Of a stretch of DNA of 64,000 bases, positions 16,798 to 25,400 are shown in pieces (the stretch's first letter is position 1; the number at the start of each line of letters is the position of its first letter). The stretch spans positions 3,277,001 to 3,341,000 of the forward strand of contig NZ_CP017147.1 in NCBI RefSeq assembly GCF_001741865.1. The letters run 5' to 3'. The notes below the pieces were generated by a model. The model was not told where the DNA came from. It saw only the letters and a program-made list of their open reading frames with translations, and ran no database searches. The translations under genes and the position numbers were made by a program. This DNA comes from Bosea vaviloviae (GTDB lineage Bacteria > Pseudomonadota > Alphaproteobacteria > Rhizobiales > Beijerinckiaceae).

Positions 16798-17154
16798 GCT
16801 TCTGTTCGGGCATTTCAGCCCTCATCCCGAGGAGCCGCGAAGCGGCGTCTCGAAGGATGCTCCAGATGGTTCGGGAGGCTCCTGAAGCATCCTTCGAGAT
16901 GCCATTCCTGACGGAATGGCTCGGGATTTTGCGGGCATGGCGAGCCCCTGACCGAGCCTGCCGGGACGGCGTTTTGCTGATCAACCGGCGAAGTCTCCAG
17001 ACGTTCCCGCGGTCATTGAAGATGCGCTTTCAAGGCTCGATTCGACGCCCGCCCGATGCGGTTCCGTAGAATCAATCCACGTCTTAACCAATGTTAATGC
17101 CGCCACCGCCGCGCCCTGCTTTTTTCGTCCTCGAGGGCGAAAAGGGAGGCAGAT
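16798..17154. repeat. Intergenic with hairpin repeat (REP-like)
   Basis: CTCGAAGGATGCT (16849-16861) and AGCATCCTTCGAG (16886-16898) are perfect 13-bp inverted arms around a 24-base loop. The surrounding text (CTCATCCCGAGGAGCC, GCGAAGCGGCGTCTCG) has the look of a dispersed Hyphomicrobiales intergenic repeat. The rest of the 357-base gap shows nothing else. Confidence 0.6.
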
Positions 17155-17517
17155 ATGCAACGCGTTGACCTCACAACCGTGCTTGTCGTGCCGTGGTATG
17201 AGCGCAAGGATTTCGAGAGAATGCGCCTGATGAGCCCAAGCGATGGCTTGAGCCGAAGCGACGGTTTGCCGATCAGCTATGAGGCATGGCTCGACAGTGC
17301 TTTTCGCGATATGCGCCAATTACTGGCGAGGGGCTGTGCCCTGAAAATCGTCACCGTTCATCTCGACGACTATTTGACCTGGCTCGCGAGCGAAGCAGAG
17401 GCCGATACGGCGGCGATGCGCAGCCGGTATGTCAGGGAGCTGTCGACGATCGGGAGCCGGTTGGACGGCCCGGTGATGCGCAACGATGCATCCTGGTCGG
17501 GTTTTCTGCCTCATTGA
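17155..17517 (+). CDS. Protein of unknown function
   Basis: 120 residues starting at an ATG with GGGAGG eight bases upstream. No family recognised; soluble, with DLTTVLVVPWYERKDFERMRL, a middle helix and HLDDYLTWLASEAEADTAAM. Residues 27-38 (SPSDGLSRSDGL) are encoded by an 18-bp tandem duplication at 17233-17268, another case of the short-period repeats seen in this region. Confidence 0.6.
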   Translation: MQRVDLTTVLVVPWYERKDFERMRLMSPSDGLSRSDGLPISYEAWLDSAFRDMRQLLARGCALKIVTVHLDDYLTWLASEAEADTAAMRSRYVRELSTIGSRLDGPVMRNDASWSGFLPH

Positions 17518-17531
17518 GTTTCCGGCCTGGG

Positions 17532-17591
17532 ACTTGCCGCTTTGGAACTTGCCGCTTTGGAACTTGCCGCCTTGGGACTTGCCGCCCTGGT
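17532..17591 (+). repeat. 15-bp tandem repeat, four units
   Basis: ACTTGCCGCTTTGGA twice, then ACTTGCCGCCTTGGG and ACTTGCCGCCCTGGT, starting 15 bases after a stop codon. No gene is evident here on either strand. Confidence 0.85.
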
Positions 17592-17727
17592 TTTCTGGGG
17601 CAGTCACGCGATCGCCCATCGGCGTGCGTTTTCCGCGCCGAGGTCGCGGCGAACACAGCGCTCGACCGGCGACGCTGCGGGGGCAGCATGAGAGCGGCCG
17701 TTCGAAAACAAGAGCAGACATATCATT

Positions 17728-17749
17728 TGATCACTTTATGAAGCGATCA
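17728..17749. promoter_or_regulatory. 22-bp imperfect palindrome upstream of the Crp/Fnr gene
   Basis: TGATC at 17728-17732 and GATCA at 17745-17749, with CTT (17734-17736) and AAG (17741-17743) also pairing: 18 of 22 positions are symmetric. The ends resemble FNR/FixK-type half sites (TTGAT...ATCAA) but the spacing is longer. It sits about 88 bases before the regulator start and is a candidate autoregulatory operator. Confidence 0.5.
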
Positions 17750-17836
17750 TCTGTTAGAGTGACGCTATCGCTGGAGGGCTATTCGGGCTCCAGTGGCTGA
17801 GAGATTTCAAGCGCTCCCGCCCCCTCGAACGGCGCG

Positions 17837-18607
17837 GTGAGCGAATTGTCCGATTCTCATCAAGTGCTGCAGCTGTTGCTGCGCAAACTCGAATTGCGTG
17901 CTCCGCTGGAGGACGCCGACCGTGTGGCGTTCCTGGGGCTGCCTTCGCGTGTTCAGAAAGTCGAACCGAGCGTCTATCTGGTCCGGGAGGGGGATCGGCC
18001 CGACCATTCCTGCGTGATCCTGCAAGGGTTTGCCCTTCGGCATAAAACCACCGAAACTGGGGAACGGCAGATCCTCAGCTTCCATCTCGATGGCGATTTC
18101 GTCGATCTCGAAGGCGCGCTGCTGAATGTTGCAGACCACAATGTCCAGACGCTGACACGCTGTGACATCGCCTTCATCCCCCGCAGCGCCGTCCGCGAAC
18201 TCATCCTAGCTCGCCCCACCATCGGGATGGCGATGTGGGTCGACACCTTGATCGATGCATCCGTATTCCGGGAATGGATCTTGAATGTCGGGAAACGCGA
18301 CGGGTTCGCCCGGGTCGCGCATCTGCTGTGCGAGATCGGGCGCCGGCTCGAGGTTGCCGGCCTCGCCAATTCGCGAGGCTTCGATCTGCCGATGACTCAA
18401 GAGCAGCTTGCGGATGCGACCGGGATGTCCGTGGTCCATGTCAGTCGCGTGCTCAAGCGGCTAGCCGGCAAGCAGCTGATCAAGCGCGAAAAACGGTCCG
18501 TGCAAATTCCCGATTGGGAGCGGCTGCGCAAAGCCGCCGGCTTCAGCGAGTTGTATCTTCACCTCGATCAGGTGGCGCGGGGGAGCAAGGCGGATCGCAG
18601 TCTTTGA
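17837..18607 (+). CDS. Crp/Fnr-family transcriptional regulator
   Basis: 256 residues from GTG 17837. A cyclic-nucleotide-binding-type barrel (about 30-135: YLVREGDRPDHSCVILQGFALRH, RQILSFHLDGDFVDL) is joined by a dimer helix to an HTH_Crp domain (LPMTQEQLADATGMSVVHVSRVLKRL, about 178-205). No N-terminal cysteine cluster for an iron-sulfur centre is present, so it is not a classical FNR. This subgroup is common in Hyphomicrobiales and often linked to stress genes. Its last 65 bases overlap the convergent DUF6894 gene, and a 15-bp repeat begins inside its stop region. Confidence 0.92.
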   Translation: MSELSDSHQVLQLLLRKLELRAPLEDADRVAFLGLPSRVQKVEPSVYLVREGDRPDHSCVILQGFALRHKTTETGERQILSFHLDGDFVDLEGALLNVADHNVQTLTRCDIAFIPRSAVRELILARPTIGMAMWVDTLIDASVFREWILNVGKRDGFARVAHLLCEIGRRLEVAGLANSRGFDLPMTQEQLADATGMSVVHVSRVLKRLAGKQLIKREKRSVQIPDWERLRKAAGFSELYLHLDQVARGSKADRSL

Positions 18608-18914
18608 AGTCGCTGCCTTGGAAATCGCCGTCTTTGAAATCGCAGTCCTTGAAATCGTCGGACACGGGATCGGTCGCGTCGCTTGCCCACGCCCCCGTGA
18701 GCGTGAGGGTCGCGCTGTAGACGAGATCGCCCTTGTCGTTTCTCACCCGCACCACGAAGCGCCGGCGGTCACCATCGGGAATTGAATCGCTGGCCATGTC
18801 GGGCAGCGCGGCCAAGGCAATCCGTCGGGCTGCCTGGGGATCGGGTGCCTCGAAACCTTCGCTGTCGACGAAGGCGAATTCGCCATCGGCTGTGTCGACG
18901 AAATAGCGTGGCAT
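18543..18914 (-). CDS. DUF6894-family small protein with repeat tail
   Basis: 123 residues. MPRYFVDTADGEFAFVDSEG, then DPQAARRIALAALPDMASD and VRVRNDKGDLVYSATLTL match DUF6894, a short stress-associated domain very common in Bosea, Methylobacterium and Bradyrhizobium. The last 40 residues are an acidic tail of five-residue repeats (DDFKDC, DFKDGD, DFQGSD, DFKDCD) encoded by the 15-bp array at 18600-18659. The tail overlaps the 3' end of the convergent Crp/Fnr gene by 65 bases, suggesting the repeat extended the frame into its neighbour. Confidence 0.8.
   Translation of the reverse strand: MPRYFVDTADGEFAFVDSEGFEAPDPQAARRIALAALPDMASDSIPDGDRRRFVVRVRNDKGDLVYSATLTLTGAWASDATDPVSDDFKDCDFKDGDFQGSDFKDCDPPCSPAPPDRGEDTTR
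18600..18659 (+). repeat. 15-bp tandem repeat, four units, at a convergent gene junction
   Basis: GTCTTTGAAGTCGCT, GCCTTGGAAATCGCC, GTCTTTGAAATCGCA, GTCCTTGAAATCGTC. It covers the stop codon of the Crp/Fnr gene and encodes the DFKD-type tail of the opposite gene. Confidence 0.85.
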
Positions 18915-19015
18915 GTCGTTTCAACGCTCGTCGTGTTGATACTCGTTGTTTCAAGACGCGGCGGATGTCTTTGTTCCCGTGAAGAGCATCAACCATCGGG
19001 CCGGCGACTGCATTA

Positions 19016-19288
19016 TCAAATGTCTGGCTGGGGTCGCGCCATCCCGGCCTGCACCCGCAAATGGTGCTCGGCATGCTGATAATAGCCTTCGGCCTTGATC
19101 CGATCGCCGATGAGCGCCTCTCTGCGCGCCAGTGCCAGGTAGCGCTCGTAAGTGCGCCTTGCGCTTTGAAGACTTGCACTTTGGCGATTTGCGGTTTGAA
19201 GGGCCGCCGATTGCGCGCGTTCGGTCCGCGCAGCAGGTCGGAGAGGGAGAGCGGCCAGCGATGATTGTCGAGTGCGGTGCATTCTCAT
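19016..19288 (-). CDS. Short DUF4167-like protein
   Basis: 90 residues from ATG 19288. The C-terminal half, TYERYLALARREALIGDRIKAEGYYQHAEHHLR, matches the core of DUF4167 proteins (a helical segment with the YERYLALA...GD...AExYYQHAEHxxR pattern), here without the long low-complexity region of the full family. The middle (ALQTANRQSASLQSARR) is encoded by a 15-bp repeat at 19161-19205. It follows the preceding small gene by seven bases, so the two are probably one transcript. Confidence 0.65.
   Translation of the reverse strand: MRMHRTRQSSLAALPLRPAARTERAQSAALQTANRQSASLQSARRTYERYLALARREALIGDRIKAEGYYQHAEHHLRVQAGMARPQPDI
19161..19205 (+). repeat. 15-bp tandem repeat, three units, inside a gene
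   Basis: GCGCTTTGAAGACTT, GCACTTTGGCGATTT, GCGGTTTGAAGGGCC; in frame in the minus-strand DUF4167-like gene. Confidence 0.7.
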
Positions 19289-19295
19289 GAGGTCC

Positions 19296-19514
19296 TCATC
19301 CCAGGATTTCCGCCACGATCCTGCGCAGCTCCGCGCGAGTGAGACCGCAGGGCTCAGGCTTCCAGTTCGAATCGGATTGTCGCGGCGCGGCATTTGCCGC
19401 CGTCGTCAGGTCGGGGCGTGAAGACCCGGTTGCGGCTTTGGTTTCGGAAATGTCTTGCCGCATGGAAATGGCTTGTTGCGTCGAAGTGTCTTGTTGCGTG
19501 TAAGTGTCTTGCAT
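19296..19514 (-). CDS. Small protein with repeat-encoded N-terminus
   Basis: 72 residues. The first 24 residues are six-residue repeats (QDTYTQ, QDTSTQ, QAISMR, QDISET) from the 18-bp array at 19447-19514; the end (GLTRAELRRIVAEILG) resembles the conserved helix of small uncharacterised alphaproteobacterial proteins. No further function can be read. It lies directly before the DUF4167-like gene. The true start could be one of the internal methionines. Confidence 0.5.
   Translation of the reverse strand: MQDTYTQQDTSTQQAISMRQDISETKAATGSSRPDLTTAANAAPRQSDSNWKPEPCGLTRAELRRIVAEILG
19447..19514 (+). repeat. 18-bp tandem repeat, 3.8 units, at a gene start
   Basis: GAAATGTCTTGCCGCATG, GAAATGGCTTGTTGCGTC, GAAGTGTCTTGTTGCGTG and a partial fourth unit; in frame at the N-terminus of the minus-strand small gene, beginning at its ATG. 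Confidence 0.8.
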
Positions 19515-19728
19515 AGGGATCCATTGGCCACGGGGCTGAGCCCCGCAGCGGTTTTTGCTTTAAGGAAATCGGGGCCGCATCCGGGCAATGGTCAAACATT
19601 CCAGCGAATGCTTGGAACGCGGGTGCTTGGGAATGCGGCTGCTTGGCTCGGCGCTTGATCAGCGCATTCGGAGCCGGCCGAACGAAGCATCGTCGACCGC
19701 GCTGATATAGCGGCACAATGTGGCGAAT

Positions 19729-20334
19729 TCAGGTGCGTCGAGGCGATGGCGACGTTCCGGTCTTTGGACGGCCGAGCAGTTCGAGCGCCGAAAGCAGCGC
19801 CATCTGCAATGCGGCGTGGGTCAAGACATCGGGACTAAGGCTGCCGAACTCGCAGTGCCGGTGGATGCGAGAGCCGTCGGGCAGGCCGGCCGTGACATGC
19901 AGGCGCCCCAGAGGATTGCCGTTCTCGTCGGGTTCGCTTCCGGTGACGCCCGTCAACGCAATCGCGAGGTCGGCCCCGCTTCGCTCCAACGCATTGGCGA
20001 CCATCGCGCGGGCGACGGCTTCGGACACTGTCGTGAAATCCGCTATGATTTGGCGCTGGACGCCGAGAAGCCGCATCTTCGCCTGTTTGCTGTAGACGAC
20101 GAAGCCACCCTCCAGAACCTTGGCGGCGCCCGGAACCTCCGAAATCAGATGCGCCAGCTTCCCGGCGGTGCAGGATTCGGCTGTGACCAGGACCTTCCGC
20201 GCCACGATCATCCGCGACACCAACAGTTCAGCCAGGCTCGGCGCGGGCGGTACCTCCGGACCCGGTAAACCGACGACGGTCTCGTCCGCGGCAGCCGAGC
20301 GCGCCTCAGGACCTGGATTGGCGTTCGCGCACAT
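19729..20334 (-). CDS. CinA C-terminal domain protein (nicotinamide-nucleotide amidase-like)
   Basis: About 201 residues from ATG 20334. The CinA/PncC amidase domain is complete: LLVSRMIVARKVLVTAESCTAGKLAHLI, FVVYSKQAKMRLLGV, TVSEAVARAMVANAL and ADLAIALTGVTG. PncC enzymes deamidate NMN to NaMN in pyridine-nucleotide salvage. The N-terminal 45 residues are a low-complexity extension (PGPEARSAAADETVVG). The start overlaps the end of the DUF6766 gene, so the two form a unit behind the EcfG-like promoter at 20755-20780. Confidence 0.85.
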   Translation of the reverse strand: MCANANPGPEARSAAADETVVGLPGPEVPPAPSLAELLVSRMIVARKVLVTAESCTAGKLAHLISEVPGAAKVLEGGFVVYSKQAKMRLLGVQRQIIADFTTVSEAVARAMVANALERSGADLAIALTGVTGSEPDENGNPLGRLHVTAGLPDGSRIHRHCEFGSLSPDVLTHAALQMALLSALELLGRPKTGTSPSPRRT

Positions 20335-20722
20335 GATGATGGTCCCTCTGCTGACGGGCATAGTCGCTGTCGATTTCGTCGATAAGGCGATCGGCATCGG
20401 AGCGGTCTACGGCTCGCAGGATCGCATCGACCTTGGCTTCAAGCCGATCGTCGCCCTCCTTCGACTGAGGAGAGCCGACATGAAGCAGCAGGGCCAGGCC
20501 GCCGACTTGCCAGATCAGCTGCAGAAACTCGGACTGCCAGTTTTCGAGGGTATCGCGCATCATCTCGACGACGTAGCCGGAAACGACGATCGGCTGCTGG
20601 TGAGACTGCTGCTCCTGAACATAGGCAAACCAGCCGAACAGCCAATGGCCGGCCAGGCTGATCAGGAAAAACCCGCCGGTGACCCAGGCGAAACCGTATC
20701 GTGACCACATCGTTGGCTGCAT
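20306..20722 (-). CDS. DUF6766-family membrane protein
   Basis: 138 residues with two membrane helices (YGFAWVTGGFFLISLAGHWL and LQLIWQVGGLALLLHV) separated by a soluble loop with the conserved WFAYVQEQQSHQQPI and MRDTLENWQSEFLQ, then GSPQSKEGDDRLEAKVDAIL. This matches DUF6766, an uncharacterised family frequent in EcfG regulons. The gene begins 33 bases downstream of an EcfG-like promoter and overlaps the CinA-like gene. Confidence 0.85.
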   Translation of the reverse strand: MQPTMWSRYGFAWVTGGFFLISLAGHWLFGWFAYVQEQQSHQQPIVVSGYVVEMMRDTLENWQSEFLQLIWQVGGLALLLHVGSPQSKEGDDRLEAKVDAILRAVDRSDADRLIDEIDSDYARQQRDHHHVRERQSRS

Positions 20723-20754
20723 CTGCCTGCCTTCGCAAATGGGGCGCTCATCTC

Positions 20755-20780
20755 AACCTGCGACGGCCGCTCATGGTTCC
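20755..20780 (-). promoter_or_regulatory. EcfG-like general-stress promoter
   Basis: Minus strand GGAAC (20780-20776), 17 bases, GGTT (20758-20755), directly upstream of the DUF6766 gene. Confidence 0.6.
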
Positions 20781-20828
20781 GCATTCGGCGCTGTTCGCGA
20801 AGGCTCGTCCGCGTCGGCTTTCGACTTT

Positions 20829-20853
20829 GGAACCGTGCGTGTCGGTGGCCGTT
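20829..20853 (+). promoter_or_regulatory. EcfG-like general-stress promoter, full consensus
   Basis: GGAAC (20829-20833), 16 bases, CGTT (20850-20853): exact match to the EcfG consensus, 57 bases before the ATG at 20910. Divergent from the element at 20755-20780. Confidence 0.75.
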
Positions 20854-20909
20854 GCTCCTGCAAATGGCCAAAAATGGTCAGGGAAAAACGGCTGGGACAG
20901 GAGCCGGAC

Positions 20910-21266
20910 ATGACAGCATACGAACAGATCGGGACCGGACGGGAACTCGCTTTGGTGATGGCCGCCCGATTTCCTCACGAGGACTGGATCGCCGACCTGG
21001 CGAACCAGGCGGGCAAGAGCCGCGATTTCATCGAGTGGCATCTCCAGGAGGATCTGGAGCCGCCGACCGAGATCCTGGCGGCGGCAGGCGCGCTGCTGAA
21101 CGCGCGCGATCGTCATGCAAGTGATCGTCATGCAAGTGATCGTCATGCAGGTGATCATCATGACGACGAGGTCGGACAAACGCCGGCGGGCATCCCGCTT
21201 CTGAGCGGGGACGACCTGCCTTTTTCCGGCTTGCCCGGAAATTTGGGGAAGCTGCGCAAAAGCTGA
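20910..21266 (+). CDS. Small stress-region protein of unknown function with repeat segment
   Basis: 118 residues from ATG 20910, with AGGAG six bases upstream. The N-terminal half is helical (RELALVMAARFPHEDWIADLANQ, DFIEWHLQEDLEPPTEILAAAGALL). Residues about 67-85 are histidine/aspartate repeats (DRHAS, DRHAS, DRHAG, DHHDD) from the 15-bp array at 21105-21164; whether these bind metal is unknown. No family recognised. An exact EcfG consensus promoter lies upstream. Confidence 0.7.
   Translation: MTAYEQIGTGRELALVMAARFPHEDWIADLANQAGKSRDFIEWHLQEDLEPPTEILAAAGALLNARDRHASDRHASDRHAGDHHDDEVGQTPAGIPLLSGDDLPFSGLPGNLGKLRKS
21105..21164 (+). repeat. 15-bp tandem repeat, four units, in a coding region
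   Basis: CGCGATCGTCATGCA, AGTGATCGTCATGCA twice, GGTGATCATCATGAC; in frame, encoding DRHAS-type pentapeptides. Confidence 0.9.
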
Positions 21267-21424
21267 CGCGGCGCGCTGGCGTGGCGATAGCTGGTGGGGG
21301 AGAGCTGGGGAGAGCGGAGAGCCCCGTTGAGGCTCGCTCAGCCCTCATCCCGCAAACCTCGTCCCGAGAGCCTGGCATCATGAAGCCAATGATTTCAATG
21401 GCTCTGTCTTGACCACCTCCGCGC

Positions 21425-21463
21425 CGTCATCCTGGGCGAAGCGAAGCTTCGGCCCGGGATCCA
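21425..21463. repeat. REP-like intergenic repeat
   Basis: GTCATCCTGGGCGAAGCGAA...CCCGGGATCCAT has the same frame as the repeat at 60415-60490 (GTCATCCCGGG...GAAGCGGAG...CCCGGGATCCAT), a dispersed palindromic family common in this order. Confidence 0.6.
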
Positions 21464-21546
21464 TCGCGGTCTCTGGGGCGCTCGCCCGACGCCTTGTTGT
21501 CAACGACGGCTCTTCGGGGCAGCGTGCGGGGATCGGGAGCCTGGCC

Positions 21547-22197
21547 ATGACCGTCACCATCACCGCCTTTGAACGATCCCCCGATCGCGGCAGGGGGCTG
21601 GCGCGGGACATGCGCGTGCGCTGGGCGCTTGAGGAAGTTGGCCAGGCCTACGATGTCCGGCTGCTGTCGTTCGGCGCGATGAAGCAGCCTGCGCATCTTG
21701 CGCTGCATCCTTTCGGGCAGATCCCGACCTATGAGGAGGGCGATCTCGCTCTGTTCGAGTCGGGCGCGATCGTGTTCCACATCGCCGAACGGCATGCGGG
21801 CCTGCTGCCCGACGATGCGAATGCCCGGGCGCGCGCGATCGCCTGGATGTTTGCCGCGCTCAACACGCTGGAGCCGCCGATCTTCGAGCGTGCGCTTGCC
21901 ACGATCTTCGAGCGCGACGAGCCCTGGTACGCGCAGCGCCTGCGGGCGCTCGAGGACAGCATCGGGAAACGGCTGGGCGCGCTGTCCAGCCGCCTTGGCG
22001 ATGCCGAATGGCTCGATGGCGCCTTCAGCGCCGGCGACCTGCTGATGGTGACGGTGCTGCGCCGGCTGCAGGGATCGGGCCTGCTGGAGGATTATCCAAA
22101 CCTCTCCGCCTATGTCGCTCGGGCCGAAGCGCGGCCGGCCTATCAACGTGCCTTCGATGCGCAGCTGGCGGTATTCACCGCTGCATCGACCGGCTGA
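21547..22197 (+). CDS. Glutathione S-transferase family protein
   Basis: 217 residues from ATG 21547. The N-terminal thioredoxin-like domain (ITAFERSPDRGRGLARDMRVRWALEE, HPFGQIPTYEEGDLALFESGAIVFHIAE) carries the SxAI-type glutathione site as ESGAIV, and the all-helical C-terminal domain has WLDGAFSAGDLLMVTVLRRL. GSTs detoxify electrophiles with glutathione; substrate not predictable. A REP-like repeat precedes the gene. Confidence 0.93.
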   Translation: MTVTITAFERSPDRGRGLARDMRVRWALEEVGQAYDVRLLSFGAMKQPAHLALHPFGQIPTYEEGDLALFESGAIVFHIAERHAGLLPDDANARARAIAWMFAALNTLEPPIFERALATIFERDEPWYAQRLRALEDSIGKRLGALSSRLGDAEWLDGAFSAGDLLMVTVLRRLQGSGLLEDYPNLSAYVARAEARPAYQRAFDAQLAVFTAASTG

Positions 22198-22266
22198 TAG
22201 AGATCCGCCGAGCTTGATGAGCAGTTCTGGCGCGCGCCAATCGCAAACGCCCGCGACGGCTCGACT

Positions 22267-22300
22267 CCGGCCCTGGCGCGGCTTGCAGGCCGCAGCTCCG
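22267..22300. repeat. Left of two related repeats flanking the autotransporter gene
   Basis: CCGGCCCTGGCGCGGCT, short variable core, GCCGCAGCTCCG. A near copy with the same orientation lies at 26698-26732, after the gene. The remaining 22198-22466 spacer shows no other feature. Confidence 0.6.
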
Positions 22301-22466
22301 CGTCCCGCCGGCGCGGCGCAACTCCGTCGCCTGTCGCTCCACTGTGATCTATTTGCTGCTTTGTAAACTTTCTGTTCGGTTTGTTGCTGGTGCAGCCTTG
22401 AGGGGCGGGCTCGAATCCCTGCAATATTGCAACCAGGAGTATTCCGTTTCCCCTGGAGAGCCTTTC

Positions 22467-25400
22467 ATGAAAGCGGGTCTGGGCCGGCGCGCCGGGTATA
22501 CCGCGCGGGCGAGGCTTCTCGCGGGCGCGTCCTGCGTCGCCATCGCCTGCTGGCTGCCGGCGCAGGCCATGGCCGCGAGCTATCTGGTCAGCACCGATGC
22601 CGAGCTGCGCGCCGCCATTACCGCCGCCAATGGCGACGGCGACCCGAGCTCGACGATCACGCTGACGAGCAGCTTCGCCGTGTCGGTCGGCGCGCTTCCG
22701 ACAGCCAGCAAGCCCATCACCATCGATACGGGGAGCTTCACCCTCTCGGGCGCCGACACCGGCGGCGCCGGCGGCACGACCTTCATCTTCGGCCTGGGCG
22801 GCGAGACGACTTTGCGCGGCACCGTTGTCGGCGACGATTCCGGCCCGGCTCTCAATGCCTCCGGCGGCTCGGGCCTGCTCGTCAGCGACCAGGCTTCCGT
22901 CGTCAACAGAGGCTCGATCACCGGCGGCACCGGCGGCGGGCTTGGAGGGGCCGGAGGCATCGGCGCCGAACTCTCCAATCTCGCGACACTGGTCAACTAC
23001 GGAACCGTCACCGGCGGCGTCGGGGCGCTTGCCGGCCAGAACGGGGGAACCGGCGCCCAGGTCTTAGCCGGCAGCTCGCTGGTCAATAACGGGACGATCC
23101 AGGGCGGCGCCAGCCTGGCTGGGGCCGGCGGCATTGGCGTCTTTATCGGTTCGCTTGGCTTCACCGCGAGCTTGACCAACAACGGCGTGATCCGTGGCGG
23201 TTCCGGCGCCACGGGCGGCATCGGTGTCCTGGTGCGCACCGGAACCGGCACGCTCATCAATACCGGCACGATCGAGGGCGGAAACGGCGCGCTCGCGATC
23301 ACCACGAATCTGGTGGCGACAAACCTCGCTATCGTCAACAGCGGCACGATCCGGGCCGGCACCGGCCAGACCGATGCGATTGGGCTGGGCGCGGGCTCGA
23401 CGGGCTTCATCGACCTGGAGCTCCAGGCTGGCTCGCTGATCCAGGGCAACGTGGTCGCGAACTCGACCGGGCTTCTCGACACCTTGCGCCTCGGCGGCAC
23501 GGCGAATGCCAGCTTCGACGTCTCGACCATCGGTCCCATCGCGCAATACCGCAACTTCGACGCCTTTATAAAGACGGGCACCAGCACCTGGACCCTGACC
23601 GGGACGGCCACCACCGCGATGCCCTTGTCGGTCCAGCAAGGTACGCTGCTGGTCAGCGGTTCGACGCTCGGCCCCATGGGCGTGCTTACCGGCGCGACGC
23701 TCGGCGGCAGCGGCACCATCGGCGGCGCCGTCACGATCGACAGTGGTGGCACGCTGGCGCCGGGCGCCGCCGGGGCGGCGCCCGGCATATTGACGATCAA
23801 CGGCAACCTGACCCTGAACAGCGGCGCGTTGCTCGCTTATAAGCTCGGCCAGGCCGGCGTTGCCGGCGGTGCGCTCAACGACCTGACCAATGTCAACGGC
23901 AACCTCAGCCTCGACGGAACCCTGAACGTCACGGCCTCCGGGGGCGGTTCGTTCGATCCGGGTATCTACCGCATCTTCAACTATACCGGCACGCTCAGCG
24001 GCGGCCTCGCGGTCGGCAGCATGCCGACGCCCGATTTCTCCGTGCAGACCGCGGTTCCGGGCCAGGTCAACCTGGTCAACACGGCCGGCCTGACGCTCAG
24101 CTTCTGGGACGGCCCGGGCACGCCGGGCGACGGCGTCATCAGCGGCAGCAGCGGGACCTGGCAGGCCTCGGGCGACAGCAACTGGACCAATCGGCAGGGC
24201 CTGTCGAACGCGGCCTTCGCCGCAGGCTCCTTCGCCGTCTTCCAGGGCACCACCGGCCCCTCCGTCATCACGGTCGACACGACGCTGGGGCCGGTCACCA
24301 GCTCGGGCATGCAGTTCGCCAGCGGCGGCTACACCATCCAGGGCGGCGACATCACCCTGACCGGCGCGCAGGCGGTGATCCGCGTCGGCGACGGCACCAA
24401 GAATGGCGAGCTCACCCAGGCCACGATCGCTTCCAACCTCATCGGCAGTGCCCAGCTGATGAAGTCCGATCTTGGTATTCTCAACCTCACCGGGACGAAC
24501 AGCTATACCGGCGGCACGGTGGTCTCGGCTGGCATCCTGGTGCTCGGCGATGGCGCCACCAGCGGCTCGATCATCGGCGATGTCGTCAACAACGCCAGAT
24601 TGTCGTTCTTCCGCTCGGACGCCGTCACCTTCGGCGGCGCGATCTCGGGCCGCGGCCTGGTGGAGAAGCTGGGCACCGGGTCGCTCACCCTGACTGGCGT
24701 CAACAGCTACACGGGTGGCACCGCGATCGCCGCCGGCACGCTGATCGGCCAGGCCACGAGCTTCGGCAGCGGCCGGATCTCCAACCTTGGCGCGCTGATC
24801 ATCGACCAGCCGACCGACGCGACCTTCGCCAACATAATGACCGGCAACGGCTCCTTCATCAAGCGCGGCGCCGGCAACCTCAACGTCACCGGCCTCAGCA
24901 TCTTCGGCGGCCCGACCACGGTCGAGGCGGGCAAGCTCTCGGTCAACGGCACGCTTCTGCTTGCGACGGTCACCGTGCTCTCGGGGGCTACGCTCGGCGG
25001 CTCCGGCGCGGTCGGCGCCGCCACGATCCAGTCCGGCGCGACGATCGCGCCCGGTAACTCGATCGGCACCTTGACCGTCACCGGCAACCTCGTGCTGGCG
25101 GCGGGCTCGACCTATGAGGTCGAGGTCGCCGGCAACGGCACCTCCGACCGGATCGCGGTCTCAGGCAGCGCCACGGTGACCGGCAGCCAGGTCGGCGTCA
25201 CCGCGCTCGACCCGCAGACGAGCTATATCAGCGGCCAGCGCTACACCATCATCACCGCGACCGGCGGGATCGTCGGCGCGGTTGCAGGCGCGGTCTCGCG
25301 CTCGGCCTTCCTCGATCTCACCATTGATCCGCAGCCCAACCGGGTCGACCTCGTCATCCAGGTCAAGGGCGCGCCGTCCGTGACGCCTCCCGATCCCGCC

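Noticed and set aside
18915..19000. EcfG promoter for the DUF6894 gene
   Set aside because: A GGAAC is present on the minus strand but no CGTT/GGTT follows at 16-17 bases.
17532..21164. Short repeats considered as a CRISPR array
   Set aside because: Units are 15-18 bp, directly adjacent with no spacers, differ between arrays, and no cas genes are present.
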